Of a stretch of DNA of 64,000 bases, positions 25,301-36,645 are shown in pieces. The position numbers and the translations under genes are program-made. The notes beneath the pieces are model-generated. The model did not search any database, was not told where the DNA came from, and saw only the letters and a program-made list of their open reading frames with translations. The DNA is from Enoplosus armatus (Eukaryota; Chordata; Actinopteri; Centrarchiformes; Enoplosidae): contig NC_092193.1 in assembly GCF_043641665.1 (NCBI RefSeq), positions 14,951,501 to 15,015,500 of the forward strand, read 5' to 3'. Every line of letters starts with the position of its first letter. Position 1 is the first letter of the stretch.

Positions 25301-26606
25301 AGCGGGGATAACAGGGAGACCATTCACACCCGCTCAGACTGCTGTCTGCAGCCCTTCTCCCTCAACGCTCGTTCACTCTGAGCTCTCTGCTCCATCATTT
25401 CTTTTTCTGTCTTTTACATCCTCCGCCTATCCCCCTGCAGCCTATATGCCAGATTGCTATCTGCCACACTTTATCCTTTGTATCCCCAGTCTGTCTGTCT
25501 GTGTTTCTGTCTCTCCCCCTCTCCTCCTCCTCCTTCTCCTCCGCCTCCTTCTTCTCCAACCACTTCTTTTTGCCTTTCAACTCACACAGAAACACCAAAC
25601 ATAAACAGCAGCAGCTGGGAAGCGTTATAGTCCTTCTGTGGAACTAGATAGCTCTTAGTGTGAAGGATGTAAACAATAAATTACATATAACTACTAAATC
25701 ACTTCAGTAAGAGCTGGGACGGCAGTGAGTGAGCTTTTAACTTGGGCCATGGAAGCTGGGAGTGTGCGGTGTGGTTATGGGCAATTTAGGTGACAAGTTA
25801 TTGTAAGTGTGCATTTTGGACAAAGGACATATTTTAGATTATTCTCCAGGTTTTGTCAGTCATCTTTGGATCTGTATTTACAACAGCTGTCTAAAGTAAA
25901 ACGCTAAGAGACAGATATTGGGCATCTATGTCTAAATCACTAATTAAATTGAAATACCTGAAACATAGTGTGCTCAGTGCATCTATCATGCCACTCCTGT
26001 TTCTCTACTGTGAGTGAGTAATGACATAATCAATTGACTTCATGGGCTTCCAAATCATCCCGTGTGACCTTTACTCCAACAGGAAACCTTAAGCAAACAT
26101 CACGAATGTGCACAGGGGAGCCACAAAATATAACATTAGAAAGCAATAAGCCTCATTCCGATCCCGACCTGTGATCCGGATCGTGATCTAAATAAGAATT
26201 TCCATCAGGCTTTGTGCTCCTCCTTGCAATGCAGTGTTATAAATGTGCAAGTATTGTGGGCTCTTTTTTTTTTTTTGCTGAGGCATCACTTACGTTAATG
26301 AACAAGCACTGTTAAGATCCTATGCAACACGTGAAAGAACAACGACATGCAACAGAGATATGCACATGCCACGCAAATAAAAGATCAAACTTGCAGCAGA
26401 CACAAAGAGCAGTCCGTGTCCACAGAGGTCCGGGCGATGCCAGCACTCACATCTATTGGCCAACCCGGAGGAGTAATAATGCAGCATCGCATTTTGGTGG
26501 CAGTAACACAATTGCGCACATGCTGTATATACCTGTTCATCCCATGCACCCCCCGGTCTCCCTCACACCATATCCGTCTCTCAATCCCACCATTTGGCAC
26601 ACTCAC

Positions 26607-26850
26607 CGCACCAGATGGCCAGGTACAGGGAGGCGGAGGCAGGTGCCAGTCGCCAACTCGCCCTCTCCGGTCGCTCTTCTTCCTCTCTGTGGAGAAAAGG
26701 GTGATGGATACCACGGGCTCTCTCGGTATCCAAAAGCCTCTCTGAAAACAACGAGCAGCTCCTCAACCGCACCTCACCTGTCTCTTCCCTCTACGGTTCC
26801 TGCGCGTCGCCGTAGCATCACCGTTTACCGAGCGCGTCCAAAAACGCCCA
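26607..26850 (-). other. sema6b: Candidate non-coding first exon and promoter area of sema6b
   Basis: On the minus strand a strong donor (GGTGCG followed by GTGAGT) sits at 26607 next to a CpG-richer stretch (26620-26850) than the surrounding AT-rich DNA. Coding exon 1 of sema6b has a splice acceptor immediately before the first ATG, so at least one upstream exon must exist. That this is it is inference from position and composition only; the right boundary is approximate. Confidence 0.3.
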
Positions 26851-27230
26851 GTCAACTACAAAACGTTTTTTTTTTGTTCACCCTGGAGAGAAAGAGTCCG
26901 GAGTCTAAATGTGTAAATAGCAACCTAGTGAGGCTCTCTGTGATCCAGAATACGTTTTCTTGTTGCCTTGTTCAGACCCTTGCAAAAAAAAAAATCCCAA
27001 ATCCTGCAATTGCGGACTGTATGAAGTCTTCTGTTAGGGGGACCGGCCGGCTGTCTGCACTTGGTCGAGCTACGGCTTTGAAATCAGTAGTCAGCAAAAT
27101 GTAATCCCCTTTTTAAATTTACAGTGGCGAGGTGAAATGTCCAACGCAGAGCAGTCACAGTGACAGCAGGGGCCCATAATTCACACCCCCAGAAACACAG
27201 TCCTGCAGTGGATCAATGATGAATGGAGGA

Positions 27231-27256
27231 CCTCTCTCTCTCTCTCTCTCTCTCTT

Positions 27257-27329
<73 letters not shown>
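27231..27329. repeat. Compound (CT)n(CA)n microsatellite
   Basis: About 60 bp of CT followed directly by about 36 bp of CA, in the sema6b/abhd17a intergenic region. Confidence 0.95.
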
Positions 27330-27330
<1 letters not shown>

Positions 27331-27689
27331 TCTTTGTTAAGCCCTTATTGAAATACGTGTTTGATGATGTTCAGGAAAGCTGCAAGTTGAAGGTGCAGAA
27401 GGGAGCATGCAAACATTTATTGGTGCATTTTTGGAAATAATACAAAATAAAAATCTTTTTAAAATGAATGAATAAAGATAAAGAAATAGGCTTACAGCAC
27501 TCTTTAGGAAAATGATCAAATATTGAATAGACAGAGGTTTTAAAATACTGGACTGGCAAAAAAATTATGCTAATGTTCTTGTTTGCATGACACTCTGGAA
27601 AAACTTACTTACTAATATACCTCTGCCGTTTATTACATGAGTATTACCAAATCAATCTGGACTTCAGTGAAAAGTAAGTATCACAAGTA

Positions 27690-28195
27690 GCATTTTGAGT
27701 CCTTTAGTAATGGTAATTTTTTTTTCTTGTTGTGCTAATTACTTTATACTTCTACTATTCCACGACTACATTTCAGGGGGAACTATTGGAATTTTCATTC
27801 TACTACATTTATTTCACAGTCACATGAAGATCTGATTTTGCACTTGAATTATGAACAGTTTCTAAAATAAGATGCATTATTATAGAGTGCTATTATAGGA
27901 GCTGCCCAGCAGTATATGAAGTAATTAAAATGAACTCCCACTGGACCAGCTATAACATTAAATGCTGTTTAGATGTTAATACGTCAGTAGTATTAATCGA
28001 ATAATGAAATGTTTAATAATAGCACACCAAAAAGGGGCCATTCTGCTGCATATTTTGTGGACAACATTTCTGTAGCCTCCCTTTAATTAAATAAGAATTT
28101 GAATGCAGTACCTTTACTTATAATTGAGTATTATAACACTATGGTATTACTATTTTTACTTAGTAAAGGATCTGAATACTTGTTCCACTACTGAT
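27690..28195 (-). repeat. Fourth interspersed repeat family, inverted copy upstream of abhd17a
   Basis: TTACTTTATACTTCTACTAT at the left, and TTTTACTTAGTAAAGGATCT and TTGTTCCACTACTG at the right, are the reverse of the family seen at 38000-38460. Confidence 0.55.
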
Positions 28196-28544
28196 GCTGG
28201 ATAGAGTTTCAAACATTTAGACTGGAGTGAATATAAAACACAAACGCTTTTTTTGTGTTACATGCTGTATAATTCATTTTATTTTTAATTTCCAGTTTCC
28301 CAGGTTGGATCGAATCTGTCCTTTTTGATGTTTTGTTATTTTCTACTTCTGTTTCATTTTAATAATTTATTTTATAAAATAAAACCATCAGAAAAGCCTA
28401 ATTTACCCAAATTACCAACTATTATAATATTAGATATAATAGCTTTTAAGGAAACAAAACAGTGTTGCCATATGTATGTGCGATGTAGTGATGATGAAGA
28501 TGAATTCAAGGCACATTGTAATAAAGTTTTGAAAAACGATGCCC

Positions 28545-28559
28545 TTACGTCACTTCCGG
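28545..28559 (+). promoter_or_regulatory. abhd17a: Composite CRE/ETS motif at the abhd17a promoter
   Basis: TTACGTCACTTCCGG joins a CREB/ATF-type site (TTACGTCA) to an ETS/GABP-type site (CACTTCCGG), an arrangement common near start sites of broadly expressed vertebrate genes. It lies about 190 bp before the donor of the proposed first exon. Motif seen; promoter role inferred. Confidence 0.5.
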
Positions 28560-28574
28560 GTTTAATCGGACAGT

Positions 28575-28747
28575 AGTAGAAAAAAAATCTGGTTGCAATG
28601 AAATTCAGCTAGCTAGCCACCGACAACTGTCAGTACACTTGAGTAAAACCATCCATGTCAAGACACAAGAAGGATTTTCGGAGTCTTGTGCTGCTTCTGT
28701 GTACATATACGGACACACCAGCCTGCCTGCCAACATACTGTGAAGCG
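28575..28747 (+). other. abhd17a: Non-coding first exon of abhd17a (left end approximate)
   Basis: A strong donor (GAAGCG followed by GTAAGT) ends at 28747, just downstream of the CRE/ETS motif, and the first coding exon begins with a splice acceptor three bases before its ATG. The exact start site cannot be read from sequence. Confidence 0.5.
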
Positions 28748-29670
28748 GTAAGTAGCTAGCTTTGAGGCTAGCGAGGTAGCGAGCTAGCCACCGCCGCTAG
28801 CTGGTTGTCTTGCTAACGATAAGTGATGATATTTAGACTGTTGGCTGGCATTAACCTGTTCAGTGGGTGGCGTCTAATAACATCGGGCATGTGTCGCCTA
28901 TCTACACTTCCAGTTGCATGTATGCTGTGTGAACATACTGCTCCCGTTAAGTGCCCACATCCCTGGCTAACATTAGAGGTGAATATCGTTGGTAACCATG
29001 TAGCCACCATTAGCAGTCGCTCCCTGTCGCTCTGTGTCTGGATTGAGGGGGTGTTGTAATTAGTCACCAATGTCTATGATCACACCAGGGCATTTCAATC
29101 ACTTTAAACCCACAGTGAGATTTAAGCAGCCTCAGTATATGGATAAATGCATATAACTTTTGCCTTAATAAACGCTAATTGGATGCAGGAGCTGTAAAAT
29201 GATGACAATAACAACTGACGTTTCAATCCATATAATGAATCCGGGTTGTCTTTTGTCTTTGAATCTAAGTTACCTCTTCCTCATATCTGTGACACCAGGT
29301 TACTATTTATCTTTTACCCAGTGTCTGTGTAATTGTATTTGGTTCCAGTAGCTATATTTTATTAATCAAGAATGATATCTTGGACTTCTAAATATTTATC
29401 ATGTTACTTTGAATCAGCACACAAAATCTCTATAAAGAGCTACATTAAAAGCCCAGGCCAAATAAGTGGCCATTTCTGTCTGACCATACTTGTCATGTAC
29501 AGTATGTTGCCACATGACGTAGAACCATTTTAACATGTTACCATTTCTTTTTGATCAAGATCCAGCTGGCTCAGTGACTAGACCAGAAAACCTTGGCACC
29601 GTTGTGTGCCGGTTTGTTTCAAGACCCAGGGATTTCTGAATCCAGGTACGTTCATTACAGGATATCCGTG

Positions 29671-30050
29671 CAGGGTTTCCCCCACGAAATTAGTTAGTGG
29701 AGGTGGTAAGCGCTGTTTATCTCTCCTTTTCCTAAATTTCCTGACTTTGCTACACTCTCCTCTGATTAATAACTGCGAAGCAAATGTAGGATCTGAAAGA
29801 GCCGTGAATAACCTGCTGAACCGGCAGATCCTGATGCATCACATCTCGTAATCAATGTGGTTTCCAGATGACAATTTAAACATTCGCCTCATTAATTATG
29901 AAATAAATGTGGCATTTGCTGTGTGATGTAGTGCCACTGCTCATTTCCCCTGAAGCTTAATAAAAACATTTTCTTCTAATGACAGTTGAGGCGCATTTTA
30001 TTTCAGTGAAGTCGAGGTGCCTCCACTATAAAACACTGAGGGGAACCCTG
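29671..30050. mobile_element. Non-autonomous DNA-transposon-like element in abhd17a intron 1
   Basis: 380 bp bounded by CAGGGTTTCCCC at 29671 and its near-complement GGGGAACCCTG ending at 30050. The inverted similarity extends inward (TAGTGGAGG on the left; its complement CCTCCACTA on the right). No transposase frame inside. The ends look hAT-like, but I could not find a matching 8-bp target duplication, so the superfamily is a guess. Confidence 0.5.
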
Positions 30051-30145
30051 CTGTGAATCAGAGGTGAAAGGCTTTGCTTCTTGCACGCTATTCTTTTTCT
30101 TCCACTTAATTACTCTGTCTGCCATGTTTATTTTTCTACCAGAAG

Positions 30146-30636
30146 ATGAACGGTCTGTCCATACGAGAGCTATGCTGCCTGTTCTGCTGCCCTCCTTGCC
30201 CCAGCCGCATTGCAGCCAAACTGGCTTTCCTCCCTCCAGAGCCCACCTACGCCCTTCTCCCTGACCCAGATCCAGGTACTGGAGCTGGAACTGCTTCTGG
30301 TTCCAGCTCTGGGGCTGCTCCGCCTTCTCTTGGGGCCCCAGGACTGCGTTCCCGGCTGGGCACTGGTAGTGGAGGGGACAGAGGAGGCGGAGGTGGTGGT
30401 GGTGGTGGAGGAGGAGGAGGAGGGGCAGGGGCAGGGGCAGGGGCAGGGGCCGGGGCCGGAGCCGGAGGTGCTGGCGGTGGCAGTGGGGCTGAGGGCAGGT
30501 GGAAACTTCATCTCACAGAGAGAGCAGAGTTCCAGTATTCACAAAGGGAGCTGGATGTGACGGATGTATTCCTGACCAGATCTAGCCGAGGGAACAGGGT
30601 GGGATGCATGTATATCCGCTGTGCCCCCAATGCCAG
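30146..30636 (+). CDS. abhd17a: abhd17a coding exon 1
   Basis: Acceptor CTACCAG ends at 30142 and the ATG follows three bases later. Encodes the Cys-rich membrane anchor, the low-complexity Gly/Ala insert and the first part of the hydrolase fold. Donor GTGAGA splits an Arg codon. Confidence 0.96.
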
Positions 30637-33314
30637 GTGAGACACACACCACCCCCTGGATGTTTTGCATGTGCTTTAAATAGGGCAGCTTGCCTGTCTT
30701 TTGTTGGAACCAAATACAAATATATTTTTCTCAGCCATACAGTTATATCCCATGTTGTTCCATCAGCTCAGCAGTGTCCCTGCTTTGCCTTTAGCCTTTA
30801 GCCTAACTTCCTTCTTCTTCCTCCTTTGTCCCTCAGGTTTACAGTGCTGTTTTCCCATGGCAATGCAGTAGACCTGGGCCAGATGAGCAGCTTCTACATT
30901 GGATTAGGCACACGCATCAACTGCAACATCTTTTCCTACGATTACTCAGGATACGGTGTTAGCACTGGCAAGCCCTCTGAGAAGAACCTTTATGCTGACA
31001 TTGATGCTGCCTGGCACGCCCTGCGCTCCCGGTAAGCAGACAGAAACTGTCCCTTCCCAAACAGGCAGGGTCCAAAATGAACAGCCAGCAAGCACCAAAT
31101 GCCAGTTTAAGTGTCTTTGGTAGATAAATCAGTGAGAGTCACTCACATCACTGGCCAGTAACATTTCTGTGAAAATAACATTTGGTTGGCTTAGTTATAT
31201 ACAAACTTTGTCCCTGCTGACCACGGTACCCTCTCTCTGACCATCAGCAAGTCAAATCAAAGCTAAACAATGGCTCTGTATCAAACAGGCTGATGATTGG
31301 CTGTCACATACTGTGCTCCGCATGAAGTGGCAGCATCTGAAATTCAGAAAAACATTCCTCTTGTTTATCTGCTGCCAGCATGGTTAATGAGCCTGATGTT
31401 AGCAGAAACTGACGTTCCCAGATGGCAACACAGAGGAACTTTGAGGCCACTGAAAAGTTAAGACTTATGACAACAAATATTTGCTAAAAAAAAGTCTGAA
31501 TTTACTCACACAGTCCCTGATTCTGTGCTTAAGATGGTATTTAAACAGGTAGGGTAATATGCTGTATTGGTGTAAAGAATAGCTGGTAATGATTATTGTG
31601 TTCCCTTTATTTTTTTGCTTTGCAGTCCTGGGAGACATTGTGCTATTTTGCTTATGATGTCAAACTTCTGTTGTTAAACACGCAGTTGTTCTTGTGTGTT
31701 GTACTGAAAGGCTTACTGAACCACGTTAACGTGCATATGGAAATTTACAAATGTGTACACTGCACATCAGTCCTTTTGCACTTCTCATACTTGCAGAATA
31801 TATGGGACTCTTATTCTGATATTCTGTACTGAACTGAGTGTGTGTGTGTATGTTGTCTCAGGTATGGCATCAGTCCTGAGAATATCATCCTGTACGGACA
31901 GAGCATTGGCACAGTGCCCACAGTAGACTTGGCATCACGGTTTGAGTGTGCGGCTGTGGTCCTCCATTCTCCTCTCACCTCTGGCATGAGAGTGGCCTTC
32001 CCAGACACCAAGAAAACATATTGCTTTGATGCCTTCCCTAAGTAAGTTTCTTTATTTTATGTGTTGTCAATGTTTTTCTTTTCAGTATCAAATACTCATA
32101 TCTGTTAAAAGAACAGAACAGCAGCAGTGTCTGCTTTAAATTGTTTTTTTTAAATGAAAGTAGAATCGTGACAAATGTAATTATCACTATGGAAAAAGAA
32201 GTGTGAAAATGTCCTTTAAAACTTCTCAAACCACTCCTGTGGTATAATCAGCTTCTCCGCTGTTTCCCAATATGTTACAAAGCTTCCATTTATATTCTGA
32301 TAGTCGCAGGAGCCTTATAGTGCAAAAGGGAATCTGTGTGACATATCTACCTTTTGTTTCTATGGAGGTTGAATGCATTTATTGTAGTCACTTTGGACAA
32401 AAAATAAGGTTGGCCAATATGACAATACATGGTGAGACGATAGAAATTTGTCTAGTGTCAGATATTTTTTAATTTCATTTATATCAATTTATTTACCCCT
32501 TTTAATATCTCTGGTTATATTAGACTACTGTGGCAATGTTGCGCATCATTGAGCAGGACTGCATTATGGCAATATGGGTTTACAAAATTATATTTGAGTC
32601 CCCATTGGTTGTTACCTTAGCAACAACTACCCCTCCTAGGGGTCCATATTTTCAAGGACCTTGATTTGTTAGATATTGAACCCATCTGATTATTTTATCT
32701 ATAAATGATTTCTCAATAAAATTTTGGAAGAATTTGCAATATAACAATATATTCCTGTAATGTGATACTGTATAGTTAGCCATATTTTGATTTAACATTA
32801 ATTGTTTTTAGCGTAATTAGCGTGTGGATGGATAGCAATGAAAACGCATTGGAATCCATTGTAATTAAGCAAAGCTGACTGCATTCATTGATCTTTGTCA
32901 AAGAAGAAACTGCAAATCTTTTACGATCATCGGGGGTGGGTGATACTCAAAAGACAGATTTTAGGTGTAATATCACTTAATCATTATTGTCATTTTTGGT
33001 CGATGCTGACGGAAAAATGATCCTGTTGTCTGAAATTTCCAAACCTGCCTGTTTGGTGCATTAATCGCGTCCATTATTCTTCTTCCAGCATAGAGAAAGT
33101 GTCAAAGATCCCGTCTCCAGTGCTCATCATCCACGGTACGGAGGACGAGGTGATCGACTTCTCCCATGGCCTCGCCCTGTTTGAGCGCTGTCCCAAAGCC
33201 GTGGAGCCCCTCTGGGTGGAGGGAGCCGGCCACAACGACATTGAGCTTTACAGTCAGTACCTGGAGAGGCTACGGCGCTTCATTAACCAGGACCTGGCTG
33301 CGCAGCATGCCTGA
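30146..33314 (+). CDS. abhd17a: Alpha/beta-hydrolase 17A (ABHD17A), whole coding region (4 coding exons)
   Basis: Membrane-anchored serine hydrolase; ABHD17 proteins remove palmitate from substrates such as N-Ras and PSD-95 at the plasma membrane and endosomes (known of the family). The spliced product is 363 residues; human ABHD17A has 310. The N-terminal cysteine cluster (residues 10-18, CCLFCCPPC) is the palmitoylation anchor of the family. A Gly/Ala/Pro/Ser-rich insert (about 44-115) precedes [19 protein letters not shown] and accounts for the extra length. Catalytic residues visible: Ser243 in GQSIG (31902-31904), Asp308 in GTEDEV (33144-33146), His337 in GAGHND (33231-33233); SHGNAVD is the oxyanion-side loop. 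The start MNGLS is the family's invariant start. Residues from about 118 on are near identical to human ABHD17A, so the 17A call over 17B/17C is secure. Confidence 0.96.
30380..30490 (+). repeat. abhd17a: In-frame G-rich tandem repeats in abhd17a
   Basis: GGT/GGA trinucleotides, then GGGGCA hexanucleotides (about four) and GGGGCC, coding for a 14-residue Gly run followed by alternating Gly-Ala. Several G4 tracts in a row could form a G-quadruplex (inference). Confidence 0.85.
30837..31031 (+). CDS. abhd17a: abhd17a coding exon 2
   Basis: 195 nt encoding [20 protein letters not shown] and FSYDYSGYG. Acceptor CCTCAG, donor GTAAGC. Confidence 0.96.
31862..32041 (+). CDS. abhd17a: abhd17a coding exon 3 (nucleophile)
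   Basis: 180 nt encoding [20 protein letters not shown] with the catalytic Ser, and [18 protein letters not shown]. Acceptor TCTCAG, donor GTAAGT. Confidence 0.96.
33089..33314 (+). CDS. abhd17a: abhd17a coding exon 4 (Asp, His, stop)
   Basis: 226 nt encoding [36 protein letters not shown] and the C-terminus LAAQHA, with stop TGA at 33312-33314. Acceptor TTCCAG. Confidence 0.96.
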
Positions 33315-35254
33315 GAAACAAACAACAGCCTCTCTGCGATTGTATAAATGAGACTGTGTGTGTGTGTGTGTGTGTGTATGCGAGAAAGAGGACGTCAGCA
33401 TGTTTGCAAAGTATGAGTGAGAATTGACTTAAAAAGGATGTGTGATTTTTGTCACATCTGTGTGTCTTTGAAGCAGCACACCTTTTAGGTTACTTTTCAA
33501 CACAACATATGTTAAGATAATTTCCTGTTTTAAAGGTGAGAACACTTTTTAACATGTCATCAGCCGTATCCGCATCTGTGTGGAGAAACACTAAAAACAA
33601 GAAACCGAGATTAAACAACTTCACAAATACGTTTTTTAATGTGGGAAAAGTTTATGAATTGCAGCTTTAAAATGGCACATGAGTAAAGAAGTAACAACAA
33701 TGTGTTGTCCAAAAAGGCACACAGATGTCATTTTGAAGTATGACGTGTTGGTGAATGTGTGAGTCATGAATGTAAGTGTTTATTCATATCTCCATGGACC
33801 TGTGACACCTGAATAATGTGTGTGCATGTTTGTATGTGTGAGAGTGTGTGTGTGAGCGAGGCAGTTCTGAAAGAAATGAAGGACATCCCGATGACTTGGA
33901 CAGCTGCAAGTGGAGGAGGCTCATGGAGACTTATCAATATTGATGTTTTTTTTTTCTATTTTTTGCACGTGTATGTATGAAGAATACCTCCACAGCTTGA
34001 CCAGTTCTCTCTCCAGTGAACAAACACTGGTCAAGTGTGTGCCCCCTTCCCCCCACCACCACCCTCCTCCACTCCCTGTTTACCTGTTAATGGATATCCA
34101 TCTGACTGCCAGGGCATTCCCCAAGTTGTTGTCCAGCTAACATTAACCTAGTTTCTTTGTGTGGTTTGGGGGTCCATCTCCTTTCCCTTGGTGTCAGTTA
34201 TGGTGGATAGACACGGACTAGCCTGGAATACTGTCATAGCTTGTATGGCCGTTGGGTGTCTCATACTTTCCTCTTCCTCATTTTTGACTCTGATAAGATC
34301 ACAGGAATGGCCAGCTTCCACTTCATTTCCTGGCTGTACTGTAGCTTTAGCCTTTTACTGTCCACAGAACTGCAGCCGCAACTTTCAGGGAATTATTTTG
34401 ATTCCCCTGCATTGCTTTTCCCACCCTACATATTTGTGATCAAGAATGATGGTGTGGTTGAAAAGGAAACAGGTCTTTGAGAGCCACACTGAAAGTATCT
34501 CTGTTCATGGGGATAATTTCTATGGCATTAATGGAACAGCTATAGAAGTGCAGGTTTACTTTGTAATTTTCATGCCACATTAGATCTGTCTGCCCTAAAC
34601 AGAAGGCTGTAGCCCTTCAGTATTTACTGATGTGTGATGTTTAAAGGTTGGGCAGACTGCACTGACTTGGTTACAACAGGAATAAGTCAGATTTAAGTCT
34701 GAAGTGCAGCTGTTGAGGAGGTTTGTGAATAATTTGTTTTCTGGTGAACAAACCCTTTTGGAGCTTGGATTTGGAGGCTCTAAAGGTATAAGGAGACAAA
34801 GTAGCTGCTCAGTTCACCAAACTAATGAGGATGATGTCGTAAGGATGACGTTTTATTCAGAATAATCTTTTGCTTCATCTGAGTCTCTTTTGTGTAATAT
34901 TGATTAATTAACTTGTAGTCTTACAGCACAGTTTGTTCCAGTAGCACTCATTAAACCAGGGTTAGTCAACCTCCCCATCATATTCACCCCAGCACATTTC
35001 TTTCTAATGTTTTTGTCTTGATGTAATTAATCAGCGCGTGTTCGTCATAGTGTAGGGCCATGGATTGTTGTGTTGAAGTTATGACTAACAATGTGATTCA
35101 GATCGGGTGCCAGGAACAGGACATCATGCCTACTAGCTCTGTTTTAACCTCTGTGGCCCTAAAGTTACAGGAGCTCTCTTATGGGTGGCAGCACGCTTCA
35201 TGTCTGACACAAGCCATATTTGAGCCTCTCACTGTTGGTGTGGTGCAGGTTCCA

Positions 35255-35255
<1 letters not shown>

Positions 35256-35330
<75 letters not shown>
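35256..35330. repeat. (CA)n microsatellite in the abhd17a 3' UTR region
   Basis: About 75 bp of uninterrupted CA. Confidence 0.95.
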
Positions 35331-35333
<3 letters not shown>

Positions 35334-35906
35334 CATACACATGCATACACACACAATACATGTACTGTAATATACAGTATATTTACACATTTATATATAT
35401 ATCAGATCAAGCATGACAAAAGCAGGTCTTAAGTTCAGCACTATTGTACAAAGCATCCAAAGTGTAATAAGGGTATAAAATGTAAGTTTGTGTGTCTTCG
35501 TTATTATTGACTGTCTTCTACAGGCCAGCATCAAGGACACTAACATCACTTTTGAATAAATAGTAATAGGCCCTGTGTGTAGACCTGAAAAAGAAGTGAT
35601 TTTGTGGTCGCAGGCTAGCACCACACTTCAGATCTACACAAGGTGTCTGCTGCACAGGAGACCCGTCAGTTTCAGTGAGAGTAGCTGCGTTTTTTTTAAG
35701 GGAACATGTACTGAACTAGCACTGATCTGATTACTCCATTTTGGGAGTACAAGTGGAACGGTTACTGAACGCCACTCGCTTCCTGTCATCACTACGAACA
35801 GGGAATCTCTCCATTCTCATCCTGTGCTTTGTGTCTCTGATATTTAAATAATGATGGAAATCTGTTACCAACTTGAGCTGTCAGAAGAATTAGGGAGAGT
35901 TATCGC

Positions 35907-35907
<1 letters not shown>

Positions 35908-35994
<87 letters not shown>

Positions 35995-36006
35995 CTCTCT
36001 CTCTCT
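35908..36006. repeat. (CT)n microsatellite in the abhd17a 3' UTR region
   Basis: About 99 bp of CT with TTTCTC variants. Confidence 0.95.
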
Positions 36007-36618
36007 CAAAGTAGAAGTAGGCCTCAGTTTCTCCCGGACCGGTCGTGTTATCAGGGAAACCACGGGATCCATCTTTCATTCATGGGGTTCAAGAAACGGG
36101 GTGGAAACTTGCCGTTTTATTAATGCACCACTATGGTTGACGTATATTGTATCCTCTGGCCCTGAATGTTTATTGATGGGGGTGGGGGGTGGGGGGGGGG
36201 GTCGAACAGTGAAAACTGTATGCATGTCTATTGTGTTTTGCAGAGAAAGTGACGGGGTGGGCCGTTATCTCTATTATGTATTCTATGTGAGGGTAAAGCT
36301 GAACTCATGGCATTGGAACATTGAAGCGCTTTTTAAAAAAAACAAAAAAAAAACAGGACGTTTATTTGAATTTTTTTATTGCTGATACTAACTGATGTAT
36401 TGTTATGAGTTTTGTGCTAGAGTTTGAGCAGGGCAGTGGTTGGTGGGGGGTGGGGGGGCTAGACAATATTAGTGGGCTGTTTATATGGTTACTGTACTTA
36501 CCTATTCTATTCTTTGTATTATGATTTGTAATTTTATGTTGCTTTTTTGAACTGAGAATATGATGTAATGAAATTAATTCATGGGACTGAATCTTGACCT
36601 TTTTATGGACAACAAAAT

Positions 36619-36624
36619 AATAAA
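36619..36624 (+). terminator. abhd17a: Candidate poly(A) signal of abhd17a
   Basis: AATAAA in the sense direction, the last one before the convergent neighbour. Cleavage would fall near 36640-36650. Inferred, not shown. Confidence 0.45.
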
Positions 36625-36645
36625 AAAGATCACTTATGTACAAAA

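Larger units (their letters stand above)
13880..26606 (-). other. sema6b: Probable first intron of sema6b (about 12.7 kb), non-coding
   Basis: No exon or conserved protein could be recognised on either strand. The stretch holds microsatellites, two interspersed repeats (14590-14975 and 19990-20255), and low-repeat AT-rich blocks with homeodomain-type motifs (16960-17560 and 24840-25090) that may be regulatory. Open frames here are short, or come from CA repeats or repeat copies. Confidence 0.5.
26851..28544. other. Intergenic region between the divergent sema6b and abhd17a
   Basis: Contains a CT/CA microsatellite (27231-27329) and an AT-rich interspersed repeat (about 27690-28195). No gene is seen. 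Confidence 0.6.
33315..36645 (+). other. abhd17a: abhd17a 3' UTR (probable extent)
   Basis: No coding sequence on either strand. AATAAA at 35555-35560 and 36619-36624 are candidate poly(A) signals; the second is followed by T-rich sequence and fits the usual long 3' UTR of this family. Contains a CA repeat (35256-35330), a CT repeat (35908-36006) and G runs near 36179-36201. Confidence 0.5.

Noticed and set aside
26322..27104. 260-residue open frame on the plus strand near the sema6b/abhd17a gap
   Set aside because: No recognisable domain, odd composition, no splice context. It overlaps the CpG-richer stretch proposed as the sema6b first exon on the other strand; most likely a chance frame.
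30170..30511. 113-residue frame antisense to abhd17a exon 1
   Set aside because: It is the mirror of the G-rich repeat (Ser/Thr/Pro/Cys runs) and has no independent support.
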